The notes beneath the pieces are model-generated. The model made no database searches and was not told the origin of the DNA. It saw nothing but the letters and a program-made list of their open reading frames with translations. A program made the translations under genes and the position numbers. Positions 35,548 through 44,482 of a stretch of DNA of 64,000 bases are shown one piece after another. Where the stretch lies: NCBI RefSeq assembly GCF_012650175.1, contig NZ_JAAILI010000029.1, forward strand, positions 34,531-98,530, written 5' to 3'. This DNA is from Sphingomonas sp. S2M10 (GTDB taxonomy: Bacteria > Pseudomonadota > Alphaproteobacteria > Sphingomonadales > Sphingomonadaceae). How positions within the stretch are numbered: the stretch's first letter is position 1; the number at the start of each line of letters is the position of its first letter.

Positions 35548-36464
35548 AGGCCAACACGATCCTCGAGACGATCGGCAACACGCCGCACGTCCGCATCAAC
35601 AACCTGTTCCCCGGCGCCGAGGTGTGGATCAAGTCCGAGCGGTCGAACCCGGGCGGCTCGATCAAGGACCGCATCGCGCTGGCGATGGTCGAGGCGGCCG
35701 AGAAGGACGGCAGCCTCCAGCCCGGCGGCACGATCGTCGAGCCGACCAGCGGCAATACCGGTGTCGGCCTGGCGATGGTCGCGGCGGTGAAGGGCTACAA
35801 GCTGATCCTGGTGATGCCGGAGAGCATGTCGCTCGAGCGCCGACGGCTGATGCTGGCCTATGGTGCGAGCTTCGATCTCACCCCGCGCGAAAAGGGCATG
35901 AAGGGCGCGATCGAGCGCGCGCTCGAAATCGTCGAGAGCACGCCGGGCGCCTGGATGCCGCAGCAGTTCGAAAACGCTGCGAACATCGACGTGCATGTGC
36001 GTACCACCGCGCAGGAAATCCTCAACGATTTCCGCGACACGCCGATCGACGTGATCATCACCGGCGTCGGTACCGGCGGCCATATCACCGGCGTCGCCGA
36101 GGCGCTCAAGAAAGAGTGGCCGAACCTCAAGGTGTTCGCGGTCGAGCCGGAACTGTCGCCGGTGATCTCGGGTGGCCAGCCGGGTCCGCACCCGATCCAG
36201 GGCATCGGCGCGGGCTTCGTGCCCAAGAACCTCCATACCGATGCGATCGACGGCGTGATCAAGGTCGATGCCGCCGTCGCCAAGGACATGGCGCGCCGCT
36301 CCGCCGCCGAAGAGGGCATGCTGGTCGGCATCTCCTCGGGGGGCACGCTGGCGGCGATCCTGCAGAAGCTGCCCGACCTGCCCGACGGCGTGCGCGTGCT
36401 CGGCTTCAACTACGACACCGGCGAGCGTTACCTGAGCGTGCCGGACTTCCTGCCCGAGAGCTGA
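35544..36464 (+). CDS. cysK: Cysteine synthase A (O-acetylserine sulfhydrylase)
   Basis: PLP enzyme making L-cysteine from O-acetylserine and sulfide. The 306-residue protein has the PLP lysine in [12 protein letters not shown], the substrate loop [12 protein letters not shown], the phosphate cup [10 protein letters not shown] and SSGGTLAA. Length and motifs fit CysK rather than CysM, though the two can be hard to tell apart. The start overlaps the upstream exporter gene by four bases. The 3' end overlaps the convergent lipoprotein gene by 37 bases. Confidence 0.95.
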   Translation: MKANTILETIGNTPHVRINNLFPGAEVWIKSERSNPGGSIKDRIALAMVEAAEKDGSLQPGGTIVEPTSGNTGVGLAMVAAVKGYKLILVMPESMSLERRRLMLAYGASFDLTPREKGMKGAIERALEIVESTPGAWMPQQFENAANIDVHVRTTAQEILNDFRDTPIDVIITGVGTGGHITGVAEALKKEWPNLKVFAVEPELSPVISGGQPGPHPIQGIGAGFVPKNLHTDAIDGVIKVDAAVAKDMARRSAAEEGMLVGISSGGTLAAILQKLPDLPDGVRVLGFNYDTGERYLSVPDFLPES

Positions 36465-37087
36465 GAAGCTTCCGGCGTTTCGGCCGTCCCGTTCTGCGGG
36501 GCGGCCGGGGCCGTCTCCGCCGGCACGGTCTGCGGCAGCGCGACCTGGACTTCGACCCGGCGGTTCTTCGCTCGCCCCTCCGGATCGTCGCTGCCGTCCG
36601 CCTTGGCATTCGGCACCAGCGCGCGGGTCTCGCCAAGCGCGACCACCGTCATCCGATCCGCCGCGACGCCCTTCGACAGCAGATAGTCGCGCACCGCCTC
36701 GGCCCGCTTGCGCGAGGCGATGAGATTGTCGCGGTCATTGCCGCGCGTATCGGTATGGCCGCTGATCGTGATCGTGCCGCCTGCGGCGGTCGTCGGGTTC
36801 GCCAGCACTTCGTCGAGCAGCGCGCGGCCGGCATCGTCGAGCTTGAGCCCCGACGTGCCGAAGGGCACGACAAGATCCACGGGCTTCAGCTCGGGCTTCT
36901 CCGGTTCGTCGGGCACCACTTCGGGGCGGAGGATCGACTTGGGTGCCTCGGCCGCGCTGTTGTTCGCGAGGCCGTCTTCCTCGGCGAGGATGCTCCGGTT
37001 CGCCGTCGCCGCATTGTCGCGCGCGGGCGCGCGGGCCTCGCACCCCGCCAGCAACCCCATGAGCGCCAGCATCGCCCATCTGCTCAT
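36428..37087 (-). CDS. OmpA-family peptidoglycan-binding lipoprotein
   Basis: A 219-residue protein with a lipoprotein signal ([12 protein letters not shown]). A low-complexity linker is followed by a C-terminal OmpA/MotB domain with [35 protein letters not shown] and [12 protein letters not shown], the diaminopimelate-binding fold. After the domain a tail of about 35 residues runs over the 3' end of cysK on the opposite strand. Its ATG overlaps the antiporter stop (ATGA), so the two are co-transcribed. A Pal-like tethering role is likely. Confidence 0.9.
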   Translation of the reverse strand: MSRWAMLALMGLLAGCEARAPARDNAATANRSILAEEDGLANNSAAEAPKSILRPEVVPDEPEKPELKPVDLVVPFGTSGLKLDDAGRALLDEVLANPTTAAGGTITISGHTDTRGNDRDNLIASRKRAEAVRDYLLSKGVAADRMTVVALGETRALVPNAKADGSDDPEGRAKNRRVEVQVALPQTVPAETAPAAPQNGTAETPEASQLSGRKSGTLR

Positions 37088-38901
37088 GCAACCTCCTCCT
37101 CGAGCCGCCGCGCCGCCGCCACGGGCGGCACATAGGAAATGATCGTGTCGCCCGGCTGCGGCGTCGGCCGGCTGGCGTGCGAGAAGAAGCGGAGCATCCC
37201 GTTCTTGCGGACCAGCAGCAGCATGTCGGCGGCGTCGGGCAGGTCGGCTTTGGCGGCGTCGAAGTCGAACTGCTCGGTCAGCCGCGTCTTGCGGAAGCTC
37301 CAGCCGTCGCGCTCGCGCTCCACGATTTCGTCGACGCCGTGGCCACTGGTGAACAATGCGCGCCCCCGAAGGGCTTCGGGCAGCGCCCGCGCGTCTTCGT
37401 CATGCCCGCCGCTGCCGAGCTGGTAGACATTGTCCCGCCCCATTTCATGGGCGAATTCGTTGCAGACGAGCGCGTTATACGCCTCGTTGTCGCTCGTCGC
37501 GGCGAGCACCTGGAATTGCGACATGTCGAGCCGGTCCTCGGTCGCCTCGGCGAGGATCTCGCCATGATAGGTCGCGATGCCCGCCTGCCGCGCCGCGCGC
37601 AGCCGCTGCCAGCTGGTGTCGCAGATCGTCACCGGCACCTCTAGCTGGCGCAGCTGCTCGGCCAGCGCCTGGCTCCACGGCGTGCCGCCGACGATCAGCA
37701 GCCCGCGCTCGGTGGCGCCGGTCACCTTGAGCAGCTTGGCCACCGGCCCGATCGAGAAGCCGTGCGCGACGATCGTCGCCACCACCACCGCGAAGGACAG
37801 GGTCACCAGGATCGAGCCGTCGCTATAGCCCAGCTTGTCGAGCCGCAGCGCGAACAGCCCCGAAATCGCCACCGCGACGATGCCGCGCGGCGCGATCCAG
37901 GCGAGCAGCAGTCGCTCGTTCCACGGCACCTTGGTGAAGGCGAGGCTGAGCAGCACGGTCGCCGGCCGCACCAGGAACAGCAGCGCGGCGAGGAAGGCGA
38001 GGAAGCGCCACTCGAAGTGCCGCAGCACCTCGAAATCGAGCGAGGCGGAGAGCAGCACGAACACGCCCGAGATCAGCAGGACGGTGACATTCTCCTTGAA
38101 CGGATGAATGTCACGCAGCGAGTCGAGTCGCATATTGGCGAGCGCCACGCCCATCACCGTCACGGTGATCAGTCCGGTCTCCTGCTGGATCAAGTTCGAG
38201 CCGACGAACACGCCGATCACCGCCACGAGCAGCACCGGCGCCTTCAGATATTCGGGCACATGGCCGCGCGGAAAGGCCCATCCGATCGCCTTGGCGGCGC
38301 CCCAGCCGATCAGCCCGGCGACGACGCTGGCGGCGAGCAGCGAGCCGAGCACGCTGACCAGCGTGCCGCCGTCGCCGACGCGGCGGAGATATTCATAGGT
38401 GACGAGGCCGCACAGCGCGCCGATCGGATCGTTGACGATCGCTTCCCATTTGAGGATCGCCCGCGGCCGCTGCGCGACGTTGCTCTGGCGGAGCAGCGGC
38501 AGCACGACGGTGGGGCCGGTGACGACCAGGATGCCGGCGAACAGCGTCGCCACCGGCCATACCAGCCCGGCGGCATAATAGAGCGCCAGCGTCCCCAATC
38601 CCCAGCCGATCGGCACGCCGAGCAGGACTAGGCGCGTCACCGCGCCGCCGGTGCGGCGCAGCTCGCGGAAATTGAGGCTCAGCCCGCCCTCGAACAGGAT
38701 CAGCGCGACGGCGATCGAGACGATTGGCTCCAGCAGTTCGCCGAACACCGCATGCGGTTCGATCACCCCCGCCACCGGCCCGGCGAGCACGCCGGCCACC
38801 AGCATCAGCGCAATGGCGGGCCAGCCGGTCCGCCACGCGATCCATTGCGCCCCGATGCCGAGCGCCCCGATCAGCGCGATGACGAGCGCGGGTTGATGCA
38901 T
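37084..38901 (-). CDS. CPA1 cation:proton antiporter with TrkA-N domain
   Basis: A 605-residue Na+/H+ or K+/H+ antiporter. About twelve membrane helices contain ILFEGGLSLNFREL, ILVVTGPTVVLPLLRQSNV and WEAIVNDPIGALCGLV, with the conserved ND pair of CPA1 exchangers. Then comes a cytoplasmic Rossmann TrkA-N domain (LLIVGGTPWSQALAEQLRQLEVPVTICDTSWQRL) and a short TrkA-C-like end. The start was put at the ATG directly before the first helix (HQPALVIALIGALG). It is followed by a coupled OmpA-type lipoprotein. Confidence 0.9.
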   Translation of the reverse strand: MHQPALVIALIGALGIGAQWIAWRTGWPAIALMLVAGVLAGPVAGVIEPHAVFGELLEPIVSIAVALILFEGGLSLNFRELRRTGGAVTRLVLLGVPIGWGLGTLALYYAAGLVWPVATLFAGILVVTGPTVVLPLLRQSNVAQRPRAILKWEAIVNDPIGALCGLVTYEYLRRVGDGGTLVSVLGSLLAASVVAGLIGWGAAKAIGWAFPRGHVPEYLKAPVLLVAVIGVFVGSNLIQQETGLITVTVMGVALANMRLDSLRDIHPFKENVTVLLISGVFVLLSASLDFEVLRHFEWRFLAFLAALLFLVRPATVLLSLAFTKVPWNERLLLAWIAPRGIVAVAISGLFALRLDKLGYSDGSILVTLSFAVVVATIVAHGFSIGPVAKLLKVTGATERGLLIVGGTPWSQALAEQLRQLEVPVTICDTSWQRLRAARQAGIATYHGEILAEATEDRLDMSQFQVLAATSDNEAYNALVCNEFAHEMGRDNVYQLGSGGHDEDARALPEALRGRALFTSGHGVDEIVERERDGWSFRKTRLTEQFDFDAAKADLPDAADMLLLVRKNGMLRFFSHASRPTPQPGDTIISYVPPVAAARRLEEEVA

Positions 38902-39066
38902 GCGGAGAAAACCACCTTCAATCGTTCGCTGAGTAAAATCTGGCTGCGACAATACGGTCGCGGCACCGTATCGGTTCCGTTTCAACTGCCGGCCGCGCGC
39001 CTGTTTCCTTGCGCGATGCTTTGAGATAAGGGCGACCACCCTCGATCGAGAACGCCACAACCGCCT

Positions 39067-40413
39067 GTGACGCCCAGCATTTCCAACCTCTCCGCCCCCA
39101 CGCCCGCCTGGCTCCGCCTGGTCACCGGCACCGTCGCGCTCGCCGCGCTGGGGATTCCCACCCTGCTGGTGGTGAACGCGCCCAGCACGCCGCACCGAGC
39201 CCACCGGGTGCCGCCGGTGGTGCTGCCGAACCGCGTTGTTCCTAAGGAGGAACTGCCGCCGGTCGAGCCGATCGCCATCGCCGATCTCTCGCCGGACGAC
39301 GCCCGCGCGTTCAACGAGTCTATCCCGTTTTCCAGCGACCCCAATCCGACGGCGCGGCCTTTCCACCTCATCGGCGCGGCGGACAGCCAGGAGCGCGCGG
39401 TGGACTGCCTAGCCGCCGCCGAGGTGTACGAGGCCGGCGACGACGCCCTGGGCGAGCGCGCGGTGGCGCAGGTGGTGCTCAACCGCGTCCGCCACCCCGC
39501 CTTCCCCAAGACGGTGTGCGGGGTGGTGTTCCAGGGATCGGAGCGCAGCACCGGCTGCCAGTTCACCTTCAGCTGCGACGGCGCGCTCGCCCGCTGGTCC
39601 CCCACGCCCGCCGCCTGGACACGCGCCCGCGAGATCGCGAAGATGGCGCTGCACGGCACGGTGTTCCGCCCGGTCGGTCATGCGACGCACTATCACACCG
39701 ACTGGGTGGTGCCCTATTGGAGCGCGAGCCTCGACAAGATCGTCGCGCTCCATACCCATTTGTTCTTCCGCTGGGCAGGCTGGTGGGGGACGCCCCCCGC
39801 CTTCAACCGCGGTTATGTCGCCGACGAACCGAACATCCCGCAGCTCGCAAGGCTTTCGCCCGCACATATGGGCGGGGCAAGCGAGGCGCCGGGACCGGCC
39901 GGCGATCCCGGCGCTACCGGGCTGCTCTTCGACGTCAACAAGGCGGCTGGCGCAATCCCGGCGAGCGCGGTGCCGGCCGCCGTGGCCGGCGACCAGAACG
40001 TGTTCCTGGTGACGCTGCCCGACGACATGGTGCCGGATCTCTATCCCGCACTGGCGCTGCGCACTTGCGGCGATCGGCCCTATTGCAAGTTCATGGCGTG
40101 GCTCGATTCGTCGAAGAAGCCCGCCCGCCTGCCGCCGACCGGCGATCAGGCCGCCGCGATGTCGTTCAGCTATTTGCGCGACGAGAAGGTGCAATATGTG
40201 AAGGCACTGTGGAATTGCGAACAGTTCCGCCGCCCGAGCCTTGCCCAGTGCATGCGTCGTCAGCTGCCGCCCGCCCCGGCCGCCACGCCGACGCCGGCAG
40301 CAACGGCCGAGCCCGCCCCGCTGGACGGTGTTCGCCGTAAGCAGCCCGCGCAGAACAAGGCCGGCGCTGCGGCTCCCGCATCGCCGGCCTCGTCCGTGCC
40401 CAGCAGCGATTAG
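39067..40413 (+). CDS. SleB-type cell-wall hydrolase (Hydrolase_2), membrane-anchored
   Basis: A 448-residue protein with an N-terminal anchor helix (LVTGTVALAALGIPTLLVV). The Hydrolase_2 domain carries the catalytic Glu in LAAAEVYEAGDDALGERAVAQVVLNRV and the later CQFTFSCDG and ATHYHTDWVVPYW motifs. Family members cleave peptidoglycan glycan strands; in non-sporulating alphaproteobacteria they are linked to envelope remodelling. The long C-terminal part (from about residue 260) is unassigned and ends in an Ala/Pro-rich tail. The start is GTG. It converges on the acyl-CoA dehydrogenase gene with a 4-base overlap. Confidence 0.85.
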   Translation: MTPSISNLSAPTPAWLRLVTGTVALAALGIPTLLVVNAPSTPHRAHRVPPVVLPNRVVPKEELPPVEPIAIADLSPDDARAFNESIPFSSDPNPTARPFHLIGAADSQERAVDCLAAAEVYEAGDDALGERAVAQVVLNRVRHPAFPKTVCGVVFQGSERSTGCQFTFSCDGALARWSPTPAAWTRAREIAKMALHGTVFRPVGHATHYHTDWVVPYWSASLDKIVALHTHLFFRWAGWWGTPPAFNRGYVADEPNIPQLARLSPAHMGGASEAPGPAGDPGATGLLFDVNKAAGAIPASAVPAAVAGDQNVFLVTLPDDMVPDLYPALALRTCGDRPYCKFMAWLDSSKKPARLPPTGDQAAAMSFSYLRDEKVQYVKALWNCEQFRRPSLAQCMRRQLPPAPAATPTPAATAEPAPLDGVRRKQPAQNKAGAAAPASPASSVPSSD

Positions 40414-42212
40414 GCTGCCTTGAACATCTCCGGGTCGAGCGCCATCACCGCCTCGCTGCCCGCCTCGATCTTGCGGCGCAGGCCGCTGGCATCGGGGAGG
40501 AACCGCTCGGCATAGAAGCGCGCGGTGACCAGCTTGGCCTCGAGGAAGGCGACGTCCTCGGCGCCCTGCGCCAGCGCCTCGCTCGCCGCCTTGGCCATGC
40601 GCAGCCACATCAGGCCGAGCGCGACCAGCCCGGTCAGCTGCATGTAAGGATAGGCACCTGCGCCGACCTCGTTCGGGTTCTTGAACCCGTTCTGCGCCAG
40701 CCACATGGTCGCGCCCTGAAGATGGCCCAGCGCCTTTTCCAGCGCCTCGGCAAAGCCCGCGAGCTTCGCATCGCCCTTCGCCGCCGCGACTTCTTCGCTC
40801 ACGACGCGGAAAAACGCCTGCACCGCGCGGCCGCCGTTCAGCGCCAGCTTGCGGCCGACCAGGTCCATCGCCTGCACGCCGTTGGTGCCTTCGTAGATCA
40901 TCGCGATGCGGGCATCGCGGACATACTGCTCCATGCCCCATTCGGCGATATAGCCATGGCCGCCATAGACCTGCTGGCAATCGGTCGCGACCTTGTAGCC
41001 GATATCGGTGCCGACGCCCTTAATCACCGGGGTCAGCAGCCCGATCAGGTCGCCGGCAAGCTGGCGCTCTTCCTCGGTTGCGGCGGCATGCTCCATGTCG
41101 ACCTGGAGCGCGCCCCACAGGCACAGCGCGCGCAGGGCCTCGATCTGCGCCTTGGCCTCCATCAGCATGCGGCGGACGTCGGGGTGGACGAACAGCGTGT
41201 CCGCCTTCTCCGCCGGCTCGGCCGGACCGGTCAACGCGCGCCCCTGGCGGCGGTCACCCGCGTACTGGACGGCGTTCTGCATCGCGACTTCGGCAATGCC
41301 GAGGCCCTGCAGGCCGACGCCGAGGCGCGCCGCGTTCATCATGATGAACATCGCGGCGAGGCCCTTCATCTCGTCGCCGACCAGCCAACCCTTGGCGCCG
41401 TCATAGTTCATCACGCAGGTCGAGTTGGCATGGATGCCCATCTTGTGCTCGATCGAGCCGCAGGTCACCGGGTTGCGGTCACCCAGCGACCCGTCGTCGT
41501 TGACCAGGAACTTGGGCACCACGAACAGCGAGATGCCCTTGGTGCTGTCCGGCGCGCCCGGCGTCTTGGCCAGCACCAGATGGATGATGTTGCTGGTCAG
41601 GTCATGCTCGCCCGACGAGATGAAGATCTTGGTGCCGGTGATGCTGTAGGAGCCGTCGGCATTGGGCTCGGCCTTGGTCTTGATGAGGCCGAGGTCGGTG
41701 CCGCACTGCGGCTCGGTCAGGTTCATCGTGCCGCCCCATTCGCCCGAGACCATCTTGGGGACATATTTGGCCTTCTGCTCGTCCGACCCCTTGACCAGCA
41801 GGGCCGCGATCGCGCCGTGGGTGAGGCCGGGATACATGGCGAAGGCCATGTTCGAGGCGATCATATATTCCTCGAATGCGGTCGCGACGACGTGCGGCAT
41901 CGCCTGGCCACCGAACTCGGCCGGCGCGCTGAGCGTGCCCCAGCCGCTCTCGACGAACTGCTTGTACGCTTCCTTGAATCCCTCGGGCGTCGTCACGCTG
42001 CCGTCGGAGTGGCGGGTGCAGCCCTGCTGGTCGCCGCTATGGTTGATCGGGAACAGGACTTCGGCGACGAACTTGCCGCCTTCCTCCAGCACCGCGTCGA
42101 CCACGTCCGGGGTCGCCGCCTGGAAGTGCGGCAGGTTGGTGTAGCGATCGAGCCCGATGACCCGATCCAGAATGAAGCGCGTATCGCGCACGGGGGGCGT
42201 AAACTGCGGCAT
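40410..42212 (-). CDS. Acyl-CoA dehydrogenase, DmdC-like 600-residue type
   Basis: FAD-dependent dehydrogenase of acyl-CoA thioesters. The N-terminus PQFTPPVRDTRFILDRVIGLDRY and the length of 600 place it in the subgroup that includes DmdC (3-methylmercaptopropionyl-CoA) and long-chain enzymes with an extra C-terminal domain. Visible are MNLTEPQCGTDLG, TGTKIFISSGEHD and the region VYGGHGYIAEWGMEQYVRDARIAMIYEGTNGVQA with the catalytic Glu. It follows the MerR regulator gene by 43 bases and is very likely its target. Exact substrate unknown. Confidence 0.93.
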   Translation of the reverse strand: MPQFTPPVRDTRFILDRVIGLDRYTNLPHFQAATPDVVDAVLEEGGKFVAEVLFPINHSGDQQGCTRHSDGSVTTPEGFKEAYKQFVESGWGTLSAPAEFGGQAMPHVVATAFEEYMIASNMAFAMYPGLTHGAIAALLVKGSDEQKAKYVPKMVSGEWGGTMNLTEPQCGTDLGLIKTKAEPNADGSYSITGTKIFISSGEHDLTSNIIHLVLAKTPGAPDSTKGISLFVVPKFLVNDDGSLGDRNPVTCGSIEHKMGIHANSTCVMNYDGAKGWLVGDEMKGLAAMFIMMNAARLGVGLQGLGIAEVAMQNAVQYAGDRRQGRALTGPAEPAEKADTLFVHPDVRRMLMEAKAQIEALRALCLWGALQVDMEHAAATEEERQLAGDLIGLLTPVIKGVGTDIGYKVATDCQQVYGGHGYIAEWGMEQYVRDARIAMIYEGTNGVQAMDLVGRKLALNGGRAVQAFFRVVSEEVAAAKGDAKLAGFAEALEKALGHLQGATMWLAQNGFKNPNEVGAGAYPYMQLTGLVALGLMWLRMAKAASEALAQGAEDVAFLEAKLVTARFYAERFLPDASGLRRKIEAGSEAVMALDPEMFKAA

Positions 42213-42255
42213 TTCAGGTTCCTCAGTGCTCGTTGTCTTTTGGGACTCGTCGGCT

Positions 42256-42684
42256 TTAGTGTTCGTGGTCTTTGCTTTTGATCAGATCGACAAATTGCGC
42301 CAGCTCCGCGATGTGCGCGTCGATGTCGCGTTTCTGCGCTTCCAAATGGCGGATGCGATCCATGCAGCGCTCCAGCGTCACCTGGCGCTGCACGCGCCGG
42401 CCATCGCCGAGATCGTAGAGATCGATCATCTCCTTGATCTCGCCCAGGCTGAAACCGACCCGCTTGCCACGCAGGATCCAGGCCAGCCGCGCGCGGTCGC
42501 GGTGCGTGTAGATGCGCTGGGTGCCGCGCCGCTCGGGGGCAATCAGACCCTCGTCCTCGTAGAAGCGTAGCGCACGAGGGGTCACGCCAAATTCGGCGCA
42601 CAGGTCGGAAATAGAGAAGGCGTCGCGATCGGGACGCGGTTCGATCGGCGCCAGGGCCTCGATCGGAGCGGCAGCAGCGGTCAT
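42256..42684 (-). CDS. MerR-family transcriptional regulator (LiuR-like)
   Basis: A 142-residue regulator. The helix-turn-helix and wing DAFSISDLCAEFGVTPRALRFYEDEGLIAPERRGTQRIYTHRDRARL is followed by a coiled-coil dimer helix (about residues 95-138). No Cys-rich metal site exists, which separates it from metal sensors. Similar MerR proteins control acyl-CoA and branched-chain amino acid catabolism. Next to an acyl-CoA dehydrogenase, it probably senses an acyl-CoA. A dyad overlapping its own promoter suggests autoregulation, and the transcript is predicted to be leaderless. Confidence 0.9.
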   Translation of the reverse strand: MTAAAAPIEALAPIEPRPDRDAFSISDLCAEFGVTPRALRFYEDEGLIAPERRGTQRIYTHRDRARLAWILRGKRVGFSLGEIKEMIDLYDLGDGRRVQRQVTLERCMDRIRHLEAQKRDIDAHIAELAQFVDLIKSKDHEH

Positions 42685-42690
42685 GCTGCT

Positions 42691-42719
42691 CTTGTAGTTT
42701 CCCTTTACGTGAACGTCAA
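42691..42719 (-). promoter_or_regulatory. Promoter and MerR-type operator of the regulator/ACAD operon
   Basis: TTGACG, 17-base spacer, TACAAG. Over the -35 lies the dyad TTGACGT-TC-ACGTAAA (42704-42719; 6 of 7 positions symmetric), resembling the TTTACGT..ACGTAAA operator of LiuR-type MerR proteins. The -10 ends 6 bases before the ATG, so the transcript starts at or next to the start codon. Confidence 0.65.
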
Positions 42720-42727
42720 GTGCGAAC

Positions 42728-43096
42728 CTAGTTCTTCGGGGGTCTGGCGTCGCCATTGAAACGGACGCGAACGATGTCCTCATGGAGCAGCGTGTCGCGG
42801 ACATCGAGCTCCGCTGCCTCGGCGGCGGACAGCCCATCGCTCGCAAGCCGGTTAGCGATGGCGCTGTTGACGGCATTCGCCCTTCGTAGCTGCCGCGCTT
42901 CTTTACGGGTGAGCTGACCGCTGCGTTCACCGGCCCGAATCTCGCTGCGCGCGGTACGGGGCTGCACGGGAAGATGGATACCGCGCCCGGCGAAGCTGCC
43001 GCCGGCGCTCGAGGGCACGGGGCCGCCCCAGATCTGGGCGGAGGCGGGAAATGCAGCCACAAGGCAGGCGGCGCTTGCAAGGAACAGAATACGCAA
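42728..43096 (-). CDS. Small secreted hypothetical protein
   Basis: A 122-residue protein with a signal peptide (RILFLASAACLVAAFPASAQ). The exported part is soluble, with a helical segment (ARSEIRAGERSGQLTRKEARQLRRANAVNSAIANRLASDGLSAAEAAELDVRDTLL) resembling helix-rich periplasmic stress proteins. Start: TTG with AGGAGA 6 bases upstream. A GTG five codons earlier lacks a ribosome binding site. It diverges from nothing and lies behind the MerR promoter region. Function unknown. Confidence 0.68.
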   Translation of the reverse strand: MRILFLASAACLVAAFPASAQIWGGPVPSSAGGSFAGRGIHLPVQPRTARSEIRAGERSGQLTRKEARQLRRANAVNSAIANRLASDGLSAAEAAELDVRDTLLHEDIVRVRFNGDARPPKN

Positions 43097-43169
43097 CGGC
43101 GCTCTCCTCACAGGTCTGCCGGTCGGTCTCGGCAGTCATGGGAGATGCTATCACATGCAGCCGCCGCGT

Positions 43170-43667
43170 CTACGCTCCGCAAAGCGCTTGGCCATCGGCA
43201 TCGCGCATCGCCTGCGCCTCGGGAAGCGACTCGCCCAAGCGCGCGAACTGCGCTCCGGCCAGCGCGGCGCGGCCGGTGCAGAGCCGCGCGCAGGCCTTCG
43301 GCAAGGCACCCGGCAACGCGAGGTGCTCCCCATCATAGCGCGCAGCAAAGCGGCAGCCGCCGTCGGATCCGAGGGTCAGGATGAGCCCCTCCCCGTCCCG
43401 GCGTACCGATCCGGTTGCGCGGCAGCCATTGCCCTCGCCATAGTCGATGACGATGCCGATCCGATGCGTGGCCGCCGCGGCCACGATGCACAGCCGGTCC
43501 GGCCCGCGTGCATAGGCGCCGGCGATGTTCGCGTCCTTCGGATCACGCACCAGGCCGCGCTCGATCGCAGCGGTTTCCAAATCGACGGCGACATCGGCAG
43601 AGGGCGCAGGCGCAGGCCCCCCGCACCCGGCGAGCCCCAGCAGCAGCACCGGTCCGGCCAGCTTCAT
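43170..43667 (-). CDS. Hypothetical lipoprotein
   Basis: A 165-residue protein starting with a short lipoprotein signal ([14 protein letters not shown]). The mature part has five cysteines and a beta-rich centre ([63 protein letters not shown]), so a small barrel-like domain with disulfides is likely. Its ATG overlaps the hisI stop (ATGA), so it is co-translated with hisI, but no functional link is evident. Confidence 0.75.
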   Translation of the reverse strand: MKLAGPVLLLGLAGCGGPAPAPSADVAVDLETAAIERGLVRDPKDANIAGAYARGPDRLCIVAAAATHRIGIVIDYGEGNGCRATGSVRRDGEGLILTLGSDGGCRFAARYDGEHLALPGALPKACARLCTGRAALAGAQFARLGESLPEAQAMRDADGQALCGA

Positions 43668-44026
43668 GCGTCGCGCACCAGCGCTCCATTCTCGATCCGG
43701 CGGTAGAAGCAACTCGGCGCACCGGTGTGACAGGCGGGGCCGTGCGGCTCGACCCGCAGCCACAGCGCGTCCTGGTCGCAATCGATCCGCATCTCGACGA
43801 CGTGGAGGAAGTGACCCGAGGTCTCGCCTTTCGTCCAAAGCCGCCCGCGGCTCCGCGACCAGAAGGTGGCCTTGCCGGTGTCCAGCGTCATCGCCAGCGC
43901 CTCGGCATTCATATGCGCCAGCATCAGCACCTCGCCGGTGCCGGCATGGGTGGCGACGGCGGTGATCAGGCCGTTGGCATCATATTTCGGGTCGAGCGTG
44001 GCGCCCGTTTCGCGGAAGTTGGTCAC
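43664..44026 (-). CDS. hisI: Phosphoribosyl-AMP cyclohydrolase
   Basis: Third step of histidine synthesis: opens the adenine ring of PR-AMP. The 120-residue protein has [43 protein letters not shown], the metal-binding DCDQDAL and the cysteine motif [11 protein letters not shown]. It lacks the HisE pyrophosphohydrolase half, as usual in alphaproteobacteria. It is separate from other his genes in this window and coupled to a lipoprotein gene by a 4-base overlap. Confidence 0.96.
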   Translation of the reverse strand: MTNFRETGATLDPKYDANGLITAVATHAGTGEVLMLAHMNAEALAMTLDTGKATFWSRSRGRLWTKGETSGHFLHVVEMRIDCDQDALWLRVEPHGPACHTGAPSCFYRRIENGALVRDA

Positions 44027-44102
44027 CCGGTCCCTCTAGCGGTATCGGTCGAGCGCGTCACGGTAGATGCGCAACCCGCCGTATGTCACCGGCCGTGGTG
44101 GA

Positions 44103-44351
44103 TCAATGCTTCCGGATCGCCTCGATCAGCGTGTCCTTGTCCATCTTCGATCGTCCCTCGATGCCGATCTCCCGCGCCTCGTCGTAGAGGTCCGCCTTGG
44201 TCCGGTCCTCCAGCCGTCCGTCGCCCGAATCGAGGCTGCCGTTCGCCTGCGCGTTGGCGATCCGGGCCGCCTTTTCCTTTGAGGCGCCCTCGTCCCGTAG
44301 CTTCTCGTACAGATCGTCGTTCTTGATCTGCGCGCCGTGGTCCTTCGCCAT
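44103..44351 (-). CDS. Small Rho-N-domain protein (DUF7218-like)
   Basis: An 82-residue, strongly charged protein. The first half (DHGAQIKNDDLYEKLRDEGASKEKAARIANA) resembles DUF7218. The second half (RTKADLYDEAREIGIEGRSKMDKDTLIEAIRKH) is the SAP-like Rho N-terminal helix bundle that binds nucleic acid. GGAGAG lies in front of the ATG. It diverges from purF. Role unknown; nucleic-acid binding is inferred from the fold only. Confidence 0.8.
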   Translation of the reverse strand: MAKDHGAQIKNDDLYEKLRDEGASKEKAARIANAQANGSLDSGDGRLEDRTKADLYDEAREIGIEGRSKMDKDTLIEAIRKH

Positions 44352-44482
44352 GATCGCTCTCCTTTCTCAGGGGGTTAACCTGCAAAAAGCGTAAACGGTC
44401 CTTTTCCCTGTTACAGACCGGAGACAAAGCAGGATGAAGCGCCTATATGCCCGCCCATCGTCCCCGTTCCCCCCGAGGGCCA

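Noticed and set aside
44352..44482. Purine riboswitch or PurR site before purF
   Set aside because: I see no conserved riboswitch core and no convincing operator. TATATG near 44441 lacks a matching -35.
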